Counted from the first letter of the stretch, positions 7,796-16,505 are shown. The stretch is 64,000 nucleotides of DNA from an uncultured Chloroflexota bacterium (GCA_903858085.1 CAIOHJ010000263.1:1-64000), one strand, 5' to 3'. A program made the numbers and translations. The notes: a model not told the origin generated them from the sequence alone.

Positions 7796-9916
7796 CTACG
7801 GCCGGGTCATCGTCGACACGTCGCCGCCGACATCCTCGATGCTGTCATACAGGGTCTGAAGGATATACATCCCGTTGTGCACAAAAGCGCCAGGATCCTT
7901 GCTCGAATACTGGTAGTTGTATGCGGCGCGCAGCAGACGTGGGGTCCAGGCGGCGAAGCGGTTGTCTCCGTTCACCTCGTCTTCGTCTGTCTCTCCGTTG
8001 CCGTTGCTGTCGACAAAGAAGTAGGGATAGGCGTTGCCGTCGTAGAGCACAGCAGCGCCGACCTCTTCAGCAGAGTAAGCCTGCATCGCTGCGTAGAGCT
8101 CCTCTCGCATGTGCTCGATCTCGTAGTAGAGCCCTTCTTCGTCGTCGCCGTCGCCGTCGAAGTCGGTGAAGTTGTAGCGGATGTCTTGCAGGGCAAGGCC
8201 GTCCTCCACTTCTTCATGGCATTCGGCGCAGGCTTCTTCATCGACCTCCAGCCCATGGACGCTGTGGCAGTCGGCGCACTGGTTCATCTCCCCTTCGCCG
8301 TGGTCGAAGAAACCAACATATTCCTTGTCGGCGTACTCGTAGGCCCCTTTGGCCTCGGTGCCCCAGCGTGTGGCGCCCGCAGAGAAGTAATGTGGGTTGA
8401 GGAAGCGCAGACCCTCGGCCTGGTCGTCAGGGCCCGCATCGCCGATCAGGCGGTCGACGCTCACCGTCGACTCACGTCCCTGATGGCAGTTCATGCACAG
8501 GTTCGTGCCGGGGTCGCCGCTGTCGAGGGTGGCACCGCTGGGAAACTTCACAGCACCGGCCTCGTGCAGGGTGAACTCTGCCAGATCGTTGTGGCAGGTG
8601 GCACACTGGAGCCCGTTGGAAGGTTCCGCCGAGATGTTCACACCTTCTTCCAGATAGAGCGGCAGGCCGCTGGCCGCATGGCACTTTGCACAGTTGCCCG
8701 GCACGGCGCCCTCCTCGTCCCAGTGGCGGAACGCCTCTTCGGAGCCGGCGAAGTGGCCGGCGTCGATACGGCGCATGGCGCTCATGTCGACCGGCTCGCT
8801 CAGCACCTCGTTCAGACTGGCCGTCGAATCGTAGAGCAGCTCGATGATGTACTTGCCGCCGTGCACGTAGGCGCCCGGGTCCTTTCGGGAGGTCTGGTAG
8901 TTGTAGGCAGCCTGCAGGAGACGCGGTGTCCAGGAGCTATAGCGGTTGTCGCCGTTGATCTCCTCCTCTTCGAGCGCCCCGTTGGCATTCGTGTCGTAGA
9001 AGAAATAGGGGTGTGCTTCTGCGCTGTAGCCGATCGGCATGCCGGCGATCTCGTCGGCGTAGGCCTGAATGTTGGCGAACAGGCTTTCCTGCAGCCCGGC
9101 CAGTTCGTAGTAGATCCCTTCTTCGACGTCGCCGTTGCCGTTGTAGTCGACCGCCGAGCCGGCCATCCGGACCTCGCGGAGATCTTCCACAGACTCGACG
9201 TCGGTGTGGCACTCGACGCAGCCTTCCAACTCCAGCGCCAGCGTGTGCGGCTGGTGGCAGTCGATGCAGGTCTCGTACCCCTCGACATGGGCAAACATCG
9301 CATCGTAGCTGTTGCCGTCGTACTCGTATCCGCCCTTGGCCAGCGTGCCATATTTGGTTGCAGCGGCGGCGTAGTAGTGGATGTTGAGGAACGTCAGCTT
9401 CTCACTGACCGTATCGGCGTCTACGGCGGCCTCGGCGATGGCGTTGTTGACACTCACGGTCGACTGGCGGCCCTGGTGGCACTCCATGCAGCGTGCCTCG
9501 TCTCCCACACCGGTAATTTCGAGCCCGGAAGGCATGACGACACTCTCTTTGTCGACGGTCACACCGTTGTGGCAGGCGACGCAATCGACCACAGTGCCGA
9601 TCGCGTGCGGGACATCGACTTTGCCAGCTTCGCTGCCGTCAGCGCCCAGGAAATCCTGGTAGCCGGTGCTGCTGTGACATTTTGCACAGGTTTCTGGCAC
9701 CTCCTGGCTCTCGCTGTCGTCCCAGTTGCGGAAGGCTGGTGCACTCTGGTCGGCGTGGGGCGAAGCCCCCCATTCCTCCAGAAATGGCACCTGAACAGGT
9801 GCTGGTTCAGCGGGCTCGTCCTGCGCTGGCGGCAAGGCAAGCGCAGTGCCTGCGGCCAGCAGCACGAGCAGCGTCGCCGCCAGCAGTGCCAATGTCATGG
9901 TTCGACTTGTTCTCAC
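7796..9916 (-). CDS. Exported decaheme cytochrome c made of two pentaheme repeats
   Basis: A 706-residue protein with an N-terminal signal peptide (residues 7-29) and ten CxxCH sites at 77, 112, 143, 217, 233 and again at 409, 438, 474, 547, 563. The two halves (about 55-365 and 390-690) are clear duplicates, each with CAKCH, CMxCHQGRxSTVSV, the ALA/VDEE-type CxECH pair and a C-terminal AAYNYQxSxKDPGA(Y/F)VH. Each half also has two Asp/Asn-rich loops like EF-hand calcium sites (DYNGNGDVEEG, DTNANGALEEEE; DFDGDGDDEEG, DSNGNGETDEDE). Its likely role is electron transfer outside the membrane, as the last gene of the cytochrome locus. The start is GTG at 9916 behind AAGGGGGG. The partner acceptor is not known. 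Confidence 0.9.
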   Translation of the reverse strand: MRTSRTMTLALLAATLLVLLAAGTALALPPAQDEPAEPAPVQVPFLEEWGASPHADQSAPAFRNWDDSESQEVPETCAKCHSSTGYQDFLGADGSEAGKVDVPHAIGTVVDCVACHNGVTVDKESVVMPSGLEITGVGDEARCMECHQGRQSTVSVNNAIAEAAVDADTVSEKLTFLNIHYYAAAATKYGTLAKGGYEYDGNSYDAMFAHVEGYETCIDCHQPHTLALELEGCVECHTDVESVEDLREVRMAGSAVDYNGNGDVEEGIYYELAGLQESLFANIQAYADEIAGMPIGYSAEAHPYFFYDTNANGALEEEEINGDNRYSSWTPRLLQAAYNYQTSRKDPGAYVHGGKYIIELLYDSTASLNEVLSEPVDMSAMRRIDAGHFAGSEEAFRHWDEEGAVPGNCAKCHAASGLPLYLEEGVNISAEPSNGLQCATCHNDLAEFTLHEAGAVKFPSGATLDSGDPGTNLCMNCHQGRESTVSVDRLIGDAGPDDQAEGLRFLNPHYFSAGATRWGTEAKGAYEYADKEYVGFFDHGEGEMNQCADCHSVHGLEVDEEACAECHEEVEDGLALQDIRYNFTDFDGDGDDEEGLYYEIEHMREELYAAMQAYSAEEVGAAVLYDGNAYPYFFVDSNGNGETDEDEVNGDNRFAAWTPRLLRAAYNYQYSSKDPGAFVHNGMYILQTLYDSIEDVGGDVSTMTRP

Positions 9917-10088
9917 TTGGTTACCCCCCTTCGGAGATCATTGCGTCCTCAAAACAGGACGCCAAAAAAAACAAAAAAATACCGTGCTGTCTGTCAGGGG
10001 CCATCCCTCCTTTTCTTTGGCAGTTTTTCCAGCCATTCTGGCAATTCAGACACACTGCTCCCGCTCCAGAGCATACAGCCTGGGGCTG

Positions 10089-10958
10089 TCAATGCACCTC
10101 TTCAGCCACCGGAGTCGCCGGCACGAACACCTCGACCTGCTGCCGCGGCACTGTCGCGATCGCTGTCTGTTCATAGGTGACAAAGAAATAGAGCCCCACC
10201 AACAGCAGCCCGGTGATGGCTGCAGCCACCGGCACAAAAATTCGTTGGCGGCGGCGCAGAGCCGCCGCGTCTGTGCCGCGCTCTGCCCGGCCCTGCTCGA
10301 TCGCCTCCAGCTCGAGCGCATGCTCCTCTTCCATCTCGGCATGGCTGATGTAGCCAGTGAACATGCTGCGGTTGAAGCGTTTGACATGGACGTTGTAAAA
10401 ATGCCAGGTCAAAATCGAGAGCACCGCCAGCAAAGCCTCCCCCCCGTGGGCCGCCTTGGCGGCCGGGATGAAGGCCCCGGGCAGCAGCGAGGTCGTGGCG
10501 ATCGGGTTCCACAACATAAAGCCGGTGAGCACCATGACCACCGTGCCCCAGATCACCGCCCAGTACTCGACCTTTTCGCCGAAGTTGTACCGCCCCATGC
10601 GGGGAGGCTGCCGGACGAGCCCCAAGTTGTGCCCCAGCGCCTGCAGCCCATCTCGAAGATCCTGCCAGCCGGGCAGCAGGGTGAGGGCCACCCGTCTGAC
10701 CAAAAGACGGTAGGCCAGCGCCACAAAATGCAAGATGGAGCCCAGAATCAACACGACCGCAGCCAGACGGTGCAGAACGCGCACAAATTCGATGCCGCCC
10801 ATGCCCAGGATCAGAAAAGAGGCCCACGGCTGCAGCGAATACATCTGGGGCAGGCCAGTCACCGCCAAGGTGGTGAAGCTGACGATCAACAGAAGATGCT
10901 CGACCCGCTGGAACCGGTCGAAGCGGTAGTACTCTTTGCGTGGGGGGGGGCTAGACAT
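10089..10958 (-). CDS. Cytochrome b subunit (FdnI/formate dehydrogenase gamma-like)
   Basis: A 289-residue integral membrane protein with four to five helices. It resembles cytochrome b subunits that oxidise or reduce quinol and pass electrons to periplasmic cytochromes. Candidate heme-b histidines lie in FQRVEHLLLIVSF, RVLHRLAAVV, HFVALAYRLL, AAHGGEALLA and LTWHFYNVHVKRFN. The C-terminus has a charged helix and a last membrane helix with an exported tail. The ATG at 10958 overlaps the stop of the 15-heme gene by 8 bp and has AGGAG upstream; a longer frame to 11033 lies inside that gene and is rejected. A run of nine C residues encodes Pro at codons 4-6. It probably links the quinone pool to the neighbouring multiheme proteins. 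Confidence 0.85.
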   Translation of the reverse strand: MSSPPPRKEYYRFDRFQRVEHLLLIVSFTTLAVTGLPQMYSLQPWASFLILGMGGIEFVRVLHRLAAVVLILGSILHFVALAYRLLVRRVALTLLPGWQDLRDGLQALGHNLGLVRQPPRMGRYNFGEKVEYWAVIWGTVVMVLTGFMLWNPIATTSLLPGAFIPAAKAAHGGEALLAVLSILTWHFYNVHVKRFNRSMFTGYISHAEMEEEHALELEAIEQGRAERGTDAAALRRRQRIFVPVAAAITGLLLVGLYFFVTYEQTAIATVPRQQVEVFVPATPVAEEVH

Positions 10959-12588
10959 CTGCTGGCTCCTTTCGCTGACGCTGGAAATGCTCGCGCACCC
11001 GCCGGAAGAGATCGCTCCCGATGAACAGGACAAACCCGCTCAGGGTCAGCGGAATGACGACGGCGTAGAAAAGATCGACCCAGTAGACCAGCGGGTTGTG
11101 TTCCAGCGAGGGGCGGAAATGGCTCGTCCAGGAGTCTGGGAAGTTCTCATTGGCGCCTGGGTGGCACTGCTGGCAGGTGGCGAGCAGATTGGCTTTGATG
11201 ATCGTTGAATTTTCGGCGGTCGCTGGCAGAATGTTGTGCACGCCGTGGCAATCGTAGCAGACCGCCTTGTTGGTCTCCTCGTCGGGCGCCTGACGCTCGA
11301 ACAAGGTGACCGTCGTGCCGTGGAAATCGGCGACATAGCTGCTGAAAACATCGGTGGAGATCCCATACTTGTCCATGACGGCGGCGTCTGCATGGCACTG
11401 CCCGCACATTCGGGGAGAACTGAGCCGGAAGGCCGCTGTGGTGGGGTCGGAGATCGCATGGCTGCCGTGGCAGTCGGTGCAGACCGGCACGTCGGGGTTG
11501 TTTTCCCCGATCAGGGCTGCCCCGTGCACGCTGCCGACGTACTGGCTCTGGATCTCCGCATGGCAGTTGCCGCAGATCTGCGAAATGCGTTCGCGCGGCT
11601 GGTCAGGCTCCTGGATGGCATGGCTGCCATGACAGTCGGTGCAGGTGGCCGCCTCCAACTGGCCATCGCGGAGATGCTGGGCGTGCACGCCGCCGGCGTT
11701 GCTCTCGTACACATCCAGGTGGCATTCCTGACAAACCTGCTGCAGGGCGATCGTCCGCTGGCGTCGGTTTGCAGCGTCGGGCTGAGGATGGGGAAAGCCC
11801 TGGCGCGCCTGCTCTTGGTGGCAGTCGGTGCAGCGGAGCGTCGTGTACGGGATCCCTTCCCGCACCTGTTCGCCGTGCACCGACTGGACGAGATCGGCCG
11901 GGTTGACATGCAGACTGACTTTTTCCCCCGACGCCAGGGTCAGGTCGCCGGCCAGCAGGCTGTGGCAGCTCTGGCAGAGCGCATCTTCGCTCGGTGGCAC
12001 GCTGGCATGGCAGGTCTCACAAGATTGGCCAGGGCCAAAGTTTGCCGTCACTTCGGCATGCACCCAGCTGAGCTGTTCGTCGGGATAGCTCTGGTGACAT
12101 TGCTGGCAGCTTCCGACCGGGTCTGCTCGCAGCACAGCGGCGGGCGCGACCGCGTGCCCGCCGTGACAGTCGACGCAGTTGGGCAGGTCGCTGCTCGTTG
12201 TAGCCTGGAGGTGGCCCGGGTTGTGCACAGCAGCAGTGTCGTGGCACTGCTCACAGGTCAATGCGGTGTCAGCCCGGTACTGGGCCCGGTCAGAGGCGTC
12301 GCTCGGCGCGTGTGGATATTGATAGCGTTGGCGCGGGCCGTGGCAGTCGGTGCAATAGACCGGCTCGGCGCTTTCCAGCCCATGGACGGACTGCTCCAGC
12401 ACCGCCGGGTCAACCTGGGCATGCAGGAGCTCACCCGAAGGCAGCGCCATCGTTCCAGCGCTGTCGGCGTGGCAGAGCCGGCAGGCTGCGTCGGGGGGAG
12501 GCGGCTGGCCCTGTGCCGCTGCCGGCTGGCTCCCCCACAGCGCCAGCAGCACGCACCCCACGATCCATCCCCAGTTGCGCACGTTCAT
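10951..12588 (-). CDS. Membrane-anchored 15-heme cytochrome c
   Basis: A 545-residue protein with an N-terminal signal peptide (residues 8-26), fifteen CxxCH motifs spread from residue 36 to about 480, and one C-terminal transmembrane helix (about 501-528) followed by a basic tail. Sites such as CTDCHGSHAI (repeated twice), CVDCHGGHAV and CYDCHGVHNI place distal His residues as in cytochrome c3/NapC-NrfH-like bis-His chains. The architecture suits an extended electron wire held in the membrane next to the cytochrome b. Its ATG overlaps the stop of the octaheme gene by 4 bp (ATGA) and its own stop overlaps the cytochrome b start, so the three genes are translationally coupled. Confidence 0.9.
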   Translation of the reverse strand: MNVRNWGWIVGCVLLALWGSQPAAAQGQPPPPDAACRLCHADSAGTMALPSGELLHAQVDPAVLEQSVHGLESAEPVYCTDCHGPRQRYQYPHAPSDASDRAQYRADTALTCEQCHDTAAVHNPGHLQATTSSDLPNCVDCHGGHAVAPAAVLRADPVGSCQQCHQSYPDEQLSWVHAEVTANFGPGQSCETCHASVPPSEDALCQSCHSLLAGDLTLASGEKVSLHVNPADLVQSVHGEQVREGIPYTTLRCTDCHQEQARQGFPHPQPDAANRRQRTIALQQVCQECHLDVYESNAGGVHAQHLRDGQLEAATCTDCHGSHAIQEPDQPRERISQICGNCHAEIQSQYVGSVHGAALIGENNPDVPVCTDCHGSHAISDPTTAAFRLSSPRMCGQCHADAAVMDKYGISTDVFSSYVADFHGTTVTLFERQAPDEETNKAVCYDCHGVHNILPATAENSTIIKANLLATCQQCHPGANENFPDSWTSHFRPSLEHNPLVYWVDLFYAVVIPLTLSGFVLFIGSDLFRRVREHFQRQRKEPADV

Positions 12589-13829
12589 GGTCTGTTTTCA
12601 CTCCCTGCCAAGGCCGGGTCATGGAAGCCAGTGGCCACTTCGAGCAGGCGCGCCTCTTCCAGCAGCGGGGCCCGCCCCTCTGCGTTGTGGCAGCCTTGAC
12701 ACGCAAAGGCCAGAGCAATGTACGGCTCGGCTGCGGTGCCGTCCCGGTTGAACTGTGAACGGGCAGCCGGGTTGACGGCGAACAGATGCGAACGCATGTC
12801 GCCGCTGAAGCGTTCTGGGTCGGCGACCGCACTGCGGGTGATCCTGGGCATATGGCAGTCGACACAGCTGGCATGGCGGCGGTCTGTGATCTTTTGCGCC
12901 TCTTCTTGCTCGAAATGGCACCTCTCACAGGTGGAGCGTTCTGGCTCCCCCCGCCCGTACTTGACGGTCTCGTGCGGGTTGTGGCAGTCCACACACTCCA
13001 TCATCCGTTTTTTGGACGAAAAGAGTTCGCTGTACTGTTGGTTGTGGTCGATAAACCCATCGTGTGCTTCGATCGTCGTGGCTGTGGTGCGCGAGTGGCA
13101 GCTGCCACACGCTTCGCTGTCGCGGACGATCGGCAAAGAGATCTGGTAGGGGTTGTTGACATGTTGGCTGCCCGGCCCATGGCAGTTTTCGCAGCCGACC
13201 CCCTCCTCGACCCAGGTGCCGGCCACGCCGGGCAACCCCTCCTGGTGTCCTTCAGCGGCGTAGCCTGTGGTATGGCAGCGCGCACAGTCGAAGGGGATCG
13301 CCGGCTCGCCGGCAGCGTAGGCGACCCAGCCGGCCTCGGTATCCAGCGAACGGTTTTTCAGATTGTACTGGGTAGTGGCATCGGCGTCGCCGGTCAGCAG
13401 ATAGCCCTGCTTGTCGACAAACCGTGCCATCCACCCATACCCGCCGATCACATACTGGATGTCGTCCCAGGTATAGCCTGCCGGTGGGTCGGGGAGCTCC
13501 GATTCAGGGAACGCCGGAGCGTTGCCGTCGACGATCTTGGAGAGCGCCCAGGCATGGCCTGTGCCCCGGTAGCTGTCGTGCAGCTCGGTGTGGCATTCCT
13601 GGCAGGAATGGCTGCCCACATAGGTGGGTGCACTGTAGTCCAGCCCTGGCTCGCCGCGCGGGCCGGGGGGGCCTTGTGCGCCGATCCCCCCTGGCGGGCC
13701 AGCCGGGCCAGGAGGGCCCGCAGGCCCCCGTTCGCCGGGCAGGCCCAGTTGGGCTGTCGGCGTCGGCGCACAGCCTGCCAGCAACGCCAACAACAGAAGG
13801 AACAGCCATGCCATGAGGCTCCGTTGCAT
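12585..13829 (-). CDS. Octaheme cytochrome c lipoprotein with collagen-like stalk
   Basis: A 414-residue lipoprotein: hydrophobic leader, lipobox LLAGC (lipidated C20), then twelve uninterrupted Gly-X-Y triplets (residues 29-64, beginning GLPGERGPAGPPGPAGPP) and a cytochrome domain with eight CxxCH sites from residue 76. The first site, SHSCQECHTELHDSYRGTGH, and the later CENCHGPGSQHV and CVDCHNPHE resemble the cytochrome c554 family. The Gly-X-Y run would form a stiff triple helix, so the cytochrome may be a trimer held away from the membrane. GAGGAGGAG precedes the ATG. It lies between the diheme and 15-heme genes in the same operon. The electron donor and acceptor are unknown. Confidence 0.9.
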   Translation of the reverse strand: MQRSLMAWLFLLLLALLAGCAPTPTAQLGLPGERGPAGPPGPAGPPGGIGAQGPPGPRGEPGLDYSAPTYVGSHSCQECHTELHDSYRGTGHAWALSKIVDGNAPAFPESELPDPPAGYTWDDIQYVIGGYGWMARFVDKQGYLLTGDADATTQYNLKNRSLDTEAGWVAYAAGEPAIPFDCARCHTTGYAAEGHQEGLPGVAGTWVEEGVGCENCHGPGSQHVNNPYQISLPIVRDSEACGSCHSRTTATTIEAHDGFIDHNQQYSELFSSKKRMMECVDCHNPHETVKYGRGEPERSTCERCHFEQEEAQKITDRRHASCVDCHMPRITRSAVADPERFSGDMRSHLFAVNPAARSQFNRDGTAAEPYIALAFACQGCHNAEGRAPLLEEARLLEVATGFHDPALAGSENRP

Positions 13830-13892
13830 CTTTCTCTCCTCCTCGTTCTCCTTGGATGCCAGCCGACTGGCAGACGAGACCTTGCGGGCTGG

Positions 13893-15797
13893 TCAACTAC
13901 GTTCGAGACGGCGCAGGAGGTCAAGCAGCCGCGCCTTGGTTGCAGCACGCTGGCGCAACCACTCTCCCTCCGGCAACTGCCCCTGGGCGTGACGGTCGTC
14001 GAGCAGGGCCAGCTCTGTGAGCAGTTGCTCCCGTGCACTGCGCAGATCGGCCTGCGCCGTTGCCCTGGCAAAAACGCCCCGTTGGATCGCGACCCCGGCG
14101 ACCCCCAACACGGCGGCTGCTACCAGCCCCAGCATCGCCCAGGAGACCCACCCTTCCAGGGGGGGCCCTACCGGGGAGAGTTCGCTCTGGGCTGTCTGCG
14201 CGCGGGGGGGGGCGACCGCCTCCCCCTCCGGCAGCCCCTGCAGCTGGACCTCGACTGGCCCTGGCCCAAAATCGGACAGATTCCAGAGCTGGTATTCAGC
14301 GCCCTGGATGTTCTGGACACTGTCGAAGGTCATTTCTGGCGCATCTACCTGCAAGCCAGCGAAGTTGGCGACCAGCAGGGAAAGCGAATCTACCGGGTAG
14401 AGCAGCTCCTGCCGCAACGCCAGGGCCGATCCGTCGGCGGGCAAAGCATACTGGAGGATGATCTGCTGGGAGTTTTCGCCTGGCGGCACCGGCAGCGTGT
14501 CATAGACCCGGTTGCCCACCCGGAGAAATCGATCGCCGAGCGTGCCGTTCTGGAAGGACAGGTCGACCGCCTCTTCTGGCACCTCCACGGCAGCGGTGAC
14601 AGCTCTGTCGACCCCTTCGACGGTCTGGCCGACAAAGGTGCGATCATCGCTGTTGCCAAGCAGATAGATCTGCGCCAGGATCAGCGCGCCCGGTTGTGCT
14701 TCGAGAATCCAGTGGGCTCGGTGGATCCGGACCGCCTCTGGGCTGTCGGTGGTGCCGTACAGGGTAATGGGGATCTCGGCGGTACGCGCTTCGGCGCTCA
14801 GCGAGACCATCGCACTGCTGTAGCTCCTCCCTTCTGTCTGCACAGTGGCCAGATAGAGCAAGGCAGGGTCCACGGAGAGGTCGGTGAAGGCAAAGCGTCT
14901 GTCGGCCCCCAGGGTGGTGGTGAACGTGGCAACCGCTTCAAAGCCCAGATAGGCCTGGAGCTGGACGTCGGCTCCTTCGATCTGCTGCGGCCCGCTGTCG
15001 GTCAGCCGCACCTCGCCGGCAATCAGACCGTCGCCGGGTCGATAGGCGTCCCCCCAGGGGGGGACATAGCTGAAGGTGCGCAGGTATTCGAGCACGCTTT
15101 CGCGTTCGGCCTGCGCCCACCCGGCGCCGGATTCGTTGTGGGCCTTCTGCCAGCCCTGCTGCCAGTCAGCCTGGCTGACAAAGAGGGTGTAGCCGAGATC
15201 GGTGAAATCGGGCAAGCGCCCGACCGCCTCGGGGCCATCCCCGGCCCCGCTGAGGCCGTGGCAGCTGGCACATTGGTCGTTGTAGAGCAGCCCTCCGGCA
15301 GCTGTCTCCGACGCTTTGGTGTGCAGGCTCCAGGCAAATGCCACCGTATCCCAGATTTGGGTGTCTGTGAGCCGGTTCGACCAGGGGGGCATCAGCTTCT
15401 CCAGCCGTCCAAACTTGGTGGTGTGGAAGAGCATCCCGGGGCTCCGTTCCCAGAGTACCTTTCGGTCAGCAAAGGCGGTGGCTGGGCCGGGCAGATCGCC
15501 CGACGCCGGTCCGTTGCCCAACCCTTGTTCTCCATGACAAGGTGCACAGTTCTCCTGGTACAGAGCGCGCCCAGAAATTGCCAGCGGCAGGCTGGCGGGC
15601 ACCGTCACCTCTGCTGCATCGTAGGGGGGGGACTGGCGGCTCTGCTGCCCGGCGACCGGCAGGGCCCACAGACCTGCCCACACCAGCCCGCCCATACAGA
15701 CAACGGCGGCGGCAACACCGGCAGCGCGGCCCAGGAGCCGCTGCCGGTGCGACTGCCGGATCCCGCTTCTCCACCTGGCCAGCCCAGTCTTCGTCAT
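13893..15797 (-). CDS. Diheme cytochrome c membrane protein with carboxypeptidase-regulatory-like domain
   Basis: A 634-residue protein: basic N-terminus and membrane helix (about 20-50), two class-I cytochrome domains with CAPCHGEQGLGNGP (C84-H88) and CASCHGLSGAGDGP (C176-H180), with KLMPPWS supplying a probable axial Met, then beta-rich regions (about 275-360 resembling a carboxypeptidase-regulatory-like fold), a second transmembrane helix near 550-570 and a charged helical tail (LLDDRHAQGQLPEGEWLRQR). It is probably an electron shuttle tethered to the membrane. The ATG at 15797 has GAGGAAA upstream and overlaps the ccmE stop by 4 bp; a longer frame to 15863 lies inside ccmE. The fusion of cytochrome and non-heme beta domains is unusual. 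Confidence 0.87.
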   Translation of the reverse strand: MTKTGLARWRSGIRQSHRQRLLGRAAGVAAAVVCMGGLVWAGLWALPVAGQQSRQSPPYDAAEVTVPASLPLAISGRALYQENCAPCHGEQGLGNGPASGDLPGPATAFADRKVLWERSPGMLFHTTKFGRLEKLMPPWSNRLTDTQIWDTVAFAWSLHTKASETAAGGLLYNDQCASCHGLSGAGDGPEAVGRLPDFTDLGYTLFVSQADWQQGWQKAHNESGAGWAQAERESVLEYLRTFSYVPPWGDAYRPGDGLIAGEVRLTDSGPQQIEGADVQLQAYLGFEAVATFTTTLGADRRFAFTDLSVDPALLYLATVQTEGRSYSSAMVSLSAEARTAEIPITLYGTTDSPEAVRIHRAHWILEAQPGALILAQIYLLGNSDDRTFVGQTVEGVDRAVTAAVEVPEEAVDLSFQNGTLGDRFLRVGNRVYDTLPVPPGENSQQIILQYALPADGSALALRQELLYPVDSLSLLVANFAGLQVDAPEMTFDSVQNIQGAEYQLWNLSDFGPGPVEVQLQGLPEGEAVAPPRAQTAQSELSPVGPPLEGWVSWAMLGLVAAAVLGVAGVAIQRGVFARATAQADLRSAREQLLTELALLDDRHAQGQLPEGEWLRQRAATKARLLDLLRRLERS

Positions 15798-16294
15798 GGT
15801 TTCCTCGCTGGGTTGGCCTTGGCAAACAGTGCGTCGGGTTCTTCCTCGTACCGGCTCGGGCATTTGAGCAGGAGTGTCTCGGCCTGGAAGGTGCCCTCTG
15901 GCAGCAGGGTCCCTTCGACGATCGCCGAGGCGGCCCGTTGGAAGTTGTCTGGCCGGGGCCCGGCAAAGACGATCGGCAGCTCAGCGCCGCTCTCGTCTGC
16001 GATCCGAAAATACAAGGTGATCTCCTGGGCACGCCACTCCTCGCTGCCCTCCACCACCGTGCCGCTGACCCGCACCCGTTCTCCAACCAGCGCCTCCCCG
16101 CGCTGGCGCACTTCGTCGACGGTCAGATAGTAGGCGGCGGTCGAGGCTGTTGCCTGCACCATCAGCGCGGCCACCAGCGCGATCAGCAGCAGGCCGCCGA
16201 GCAAAAACTTGAAGTGGATGCCGGAGGTTTTGCGTTCGGCCAGCTCGGCTGGAATGGCGCCGAGCTCTGGCAGATTGGATGGATCGTGAGACAT
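15794..16294 (-). CDS. ccmE: Cytochrome c maturation heme chaperone CcmE, Cys-type
   Basis: A 166-residue protein with one N-terminal transmembrane helix (about 30-50) and an OB-fold domain (VGERVRVSGTVVEGS, ITLYFRIADESG, VEGTLLPEGTFQAETLLLKC). CcmE binds heme covalently and hands it to the apocytochrome lyase. In the common type the heme ligand is His in HxxxY; here the motif is C145-P-S-R-Y149, the CxxxY variant known from some sulfate reducers, archaea and Gram-positives. The ATG at 16294 is chosen because the predicted promoter starts transcription just upstream; a GTG at 16339 would lie outside the transcript. It is the first gene of the cytochrome operon; no other ccm gene is in the window. 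Confidence 0.9.
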   Translation of the reverse strand: MSHDPSNLPELGAIPAELAERKTSGIHFKFLLGGLLLIALVAALMVQATASTAAYYLTVDEVRQRGEALVGERVRVSGTVVEGSEEWRAQEITLYFRIADESGAELPIVFAGPRPDNFQRAASAIVEGTLLPEGTFQAETLLLKCPSRYEEEPDALFAKANPARKP

Positions 16295-16322
16295 CTGATT
16301 TTTCAACTCCCTGCGTTGCAAG

Positions 16323-16352
16323 AATGTATTTGAACTCACAATACCTGATCAA
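16323..16352 (-). promoter_or_regulatory. Predicted promoter for the ccmE-cytochrome operon
   Basis: On the minus strand TTGATC (16352-16347) and TACATT (16328-16323) are 18 bp apart, giving a transcript start about 20 nt before the ccmE ATG. Confidence 0.5.
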
Positions 16353-16505
16353 TTGGGTTTTGTCACTGGCTAGATGTCTAGGTTTTGGTGCGTCTGCTTC
16401 CCCTGAAAATGGGCATTTTGATGGTTCGTTGTGTCCCGAAGGGGCAGAGGGGCTGTTCTTAAAAAATAGAGCCGTCGGGGCACGGCGCGTTTGCGGGTTT
16501 TGTGG

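Noticed and set aside
9948..9975. Intrinsic terminator upstream of the decaheme gene
   Set aside because: GCGTCCT and AGGACGC form a hairpin, but on the minus strand the T-tract comes before it and on the plus strand A residues follow, so neither direction fits.
6899..10180. Long plus-strand open frame (about 1,090 codons)
   Set aside because: It starts inside the putative peptidase gene in another frame, runs through a strong terminator and lies antisense to the decaheme cytochrome.
12786..16130. Long plus-strand open frame (over 1,000 codons) opposite the cytochrome genes
   Set aside because: It is antisense to four genes with clear CxxCH motifs, overlaps and ribosome-binding sites; GC-rich codon bias leaves such antisense frames open.
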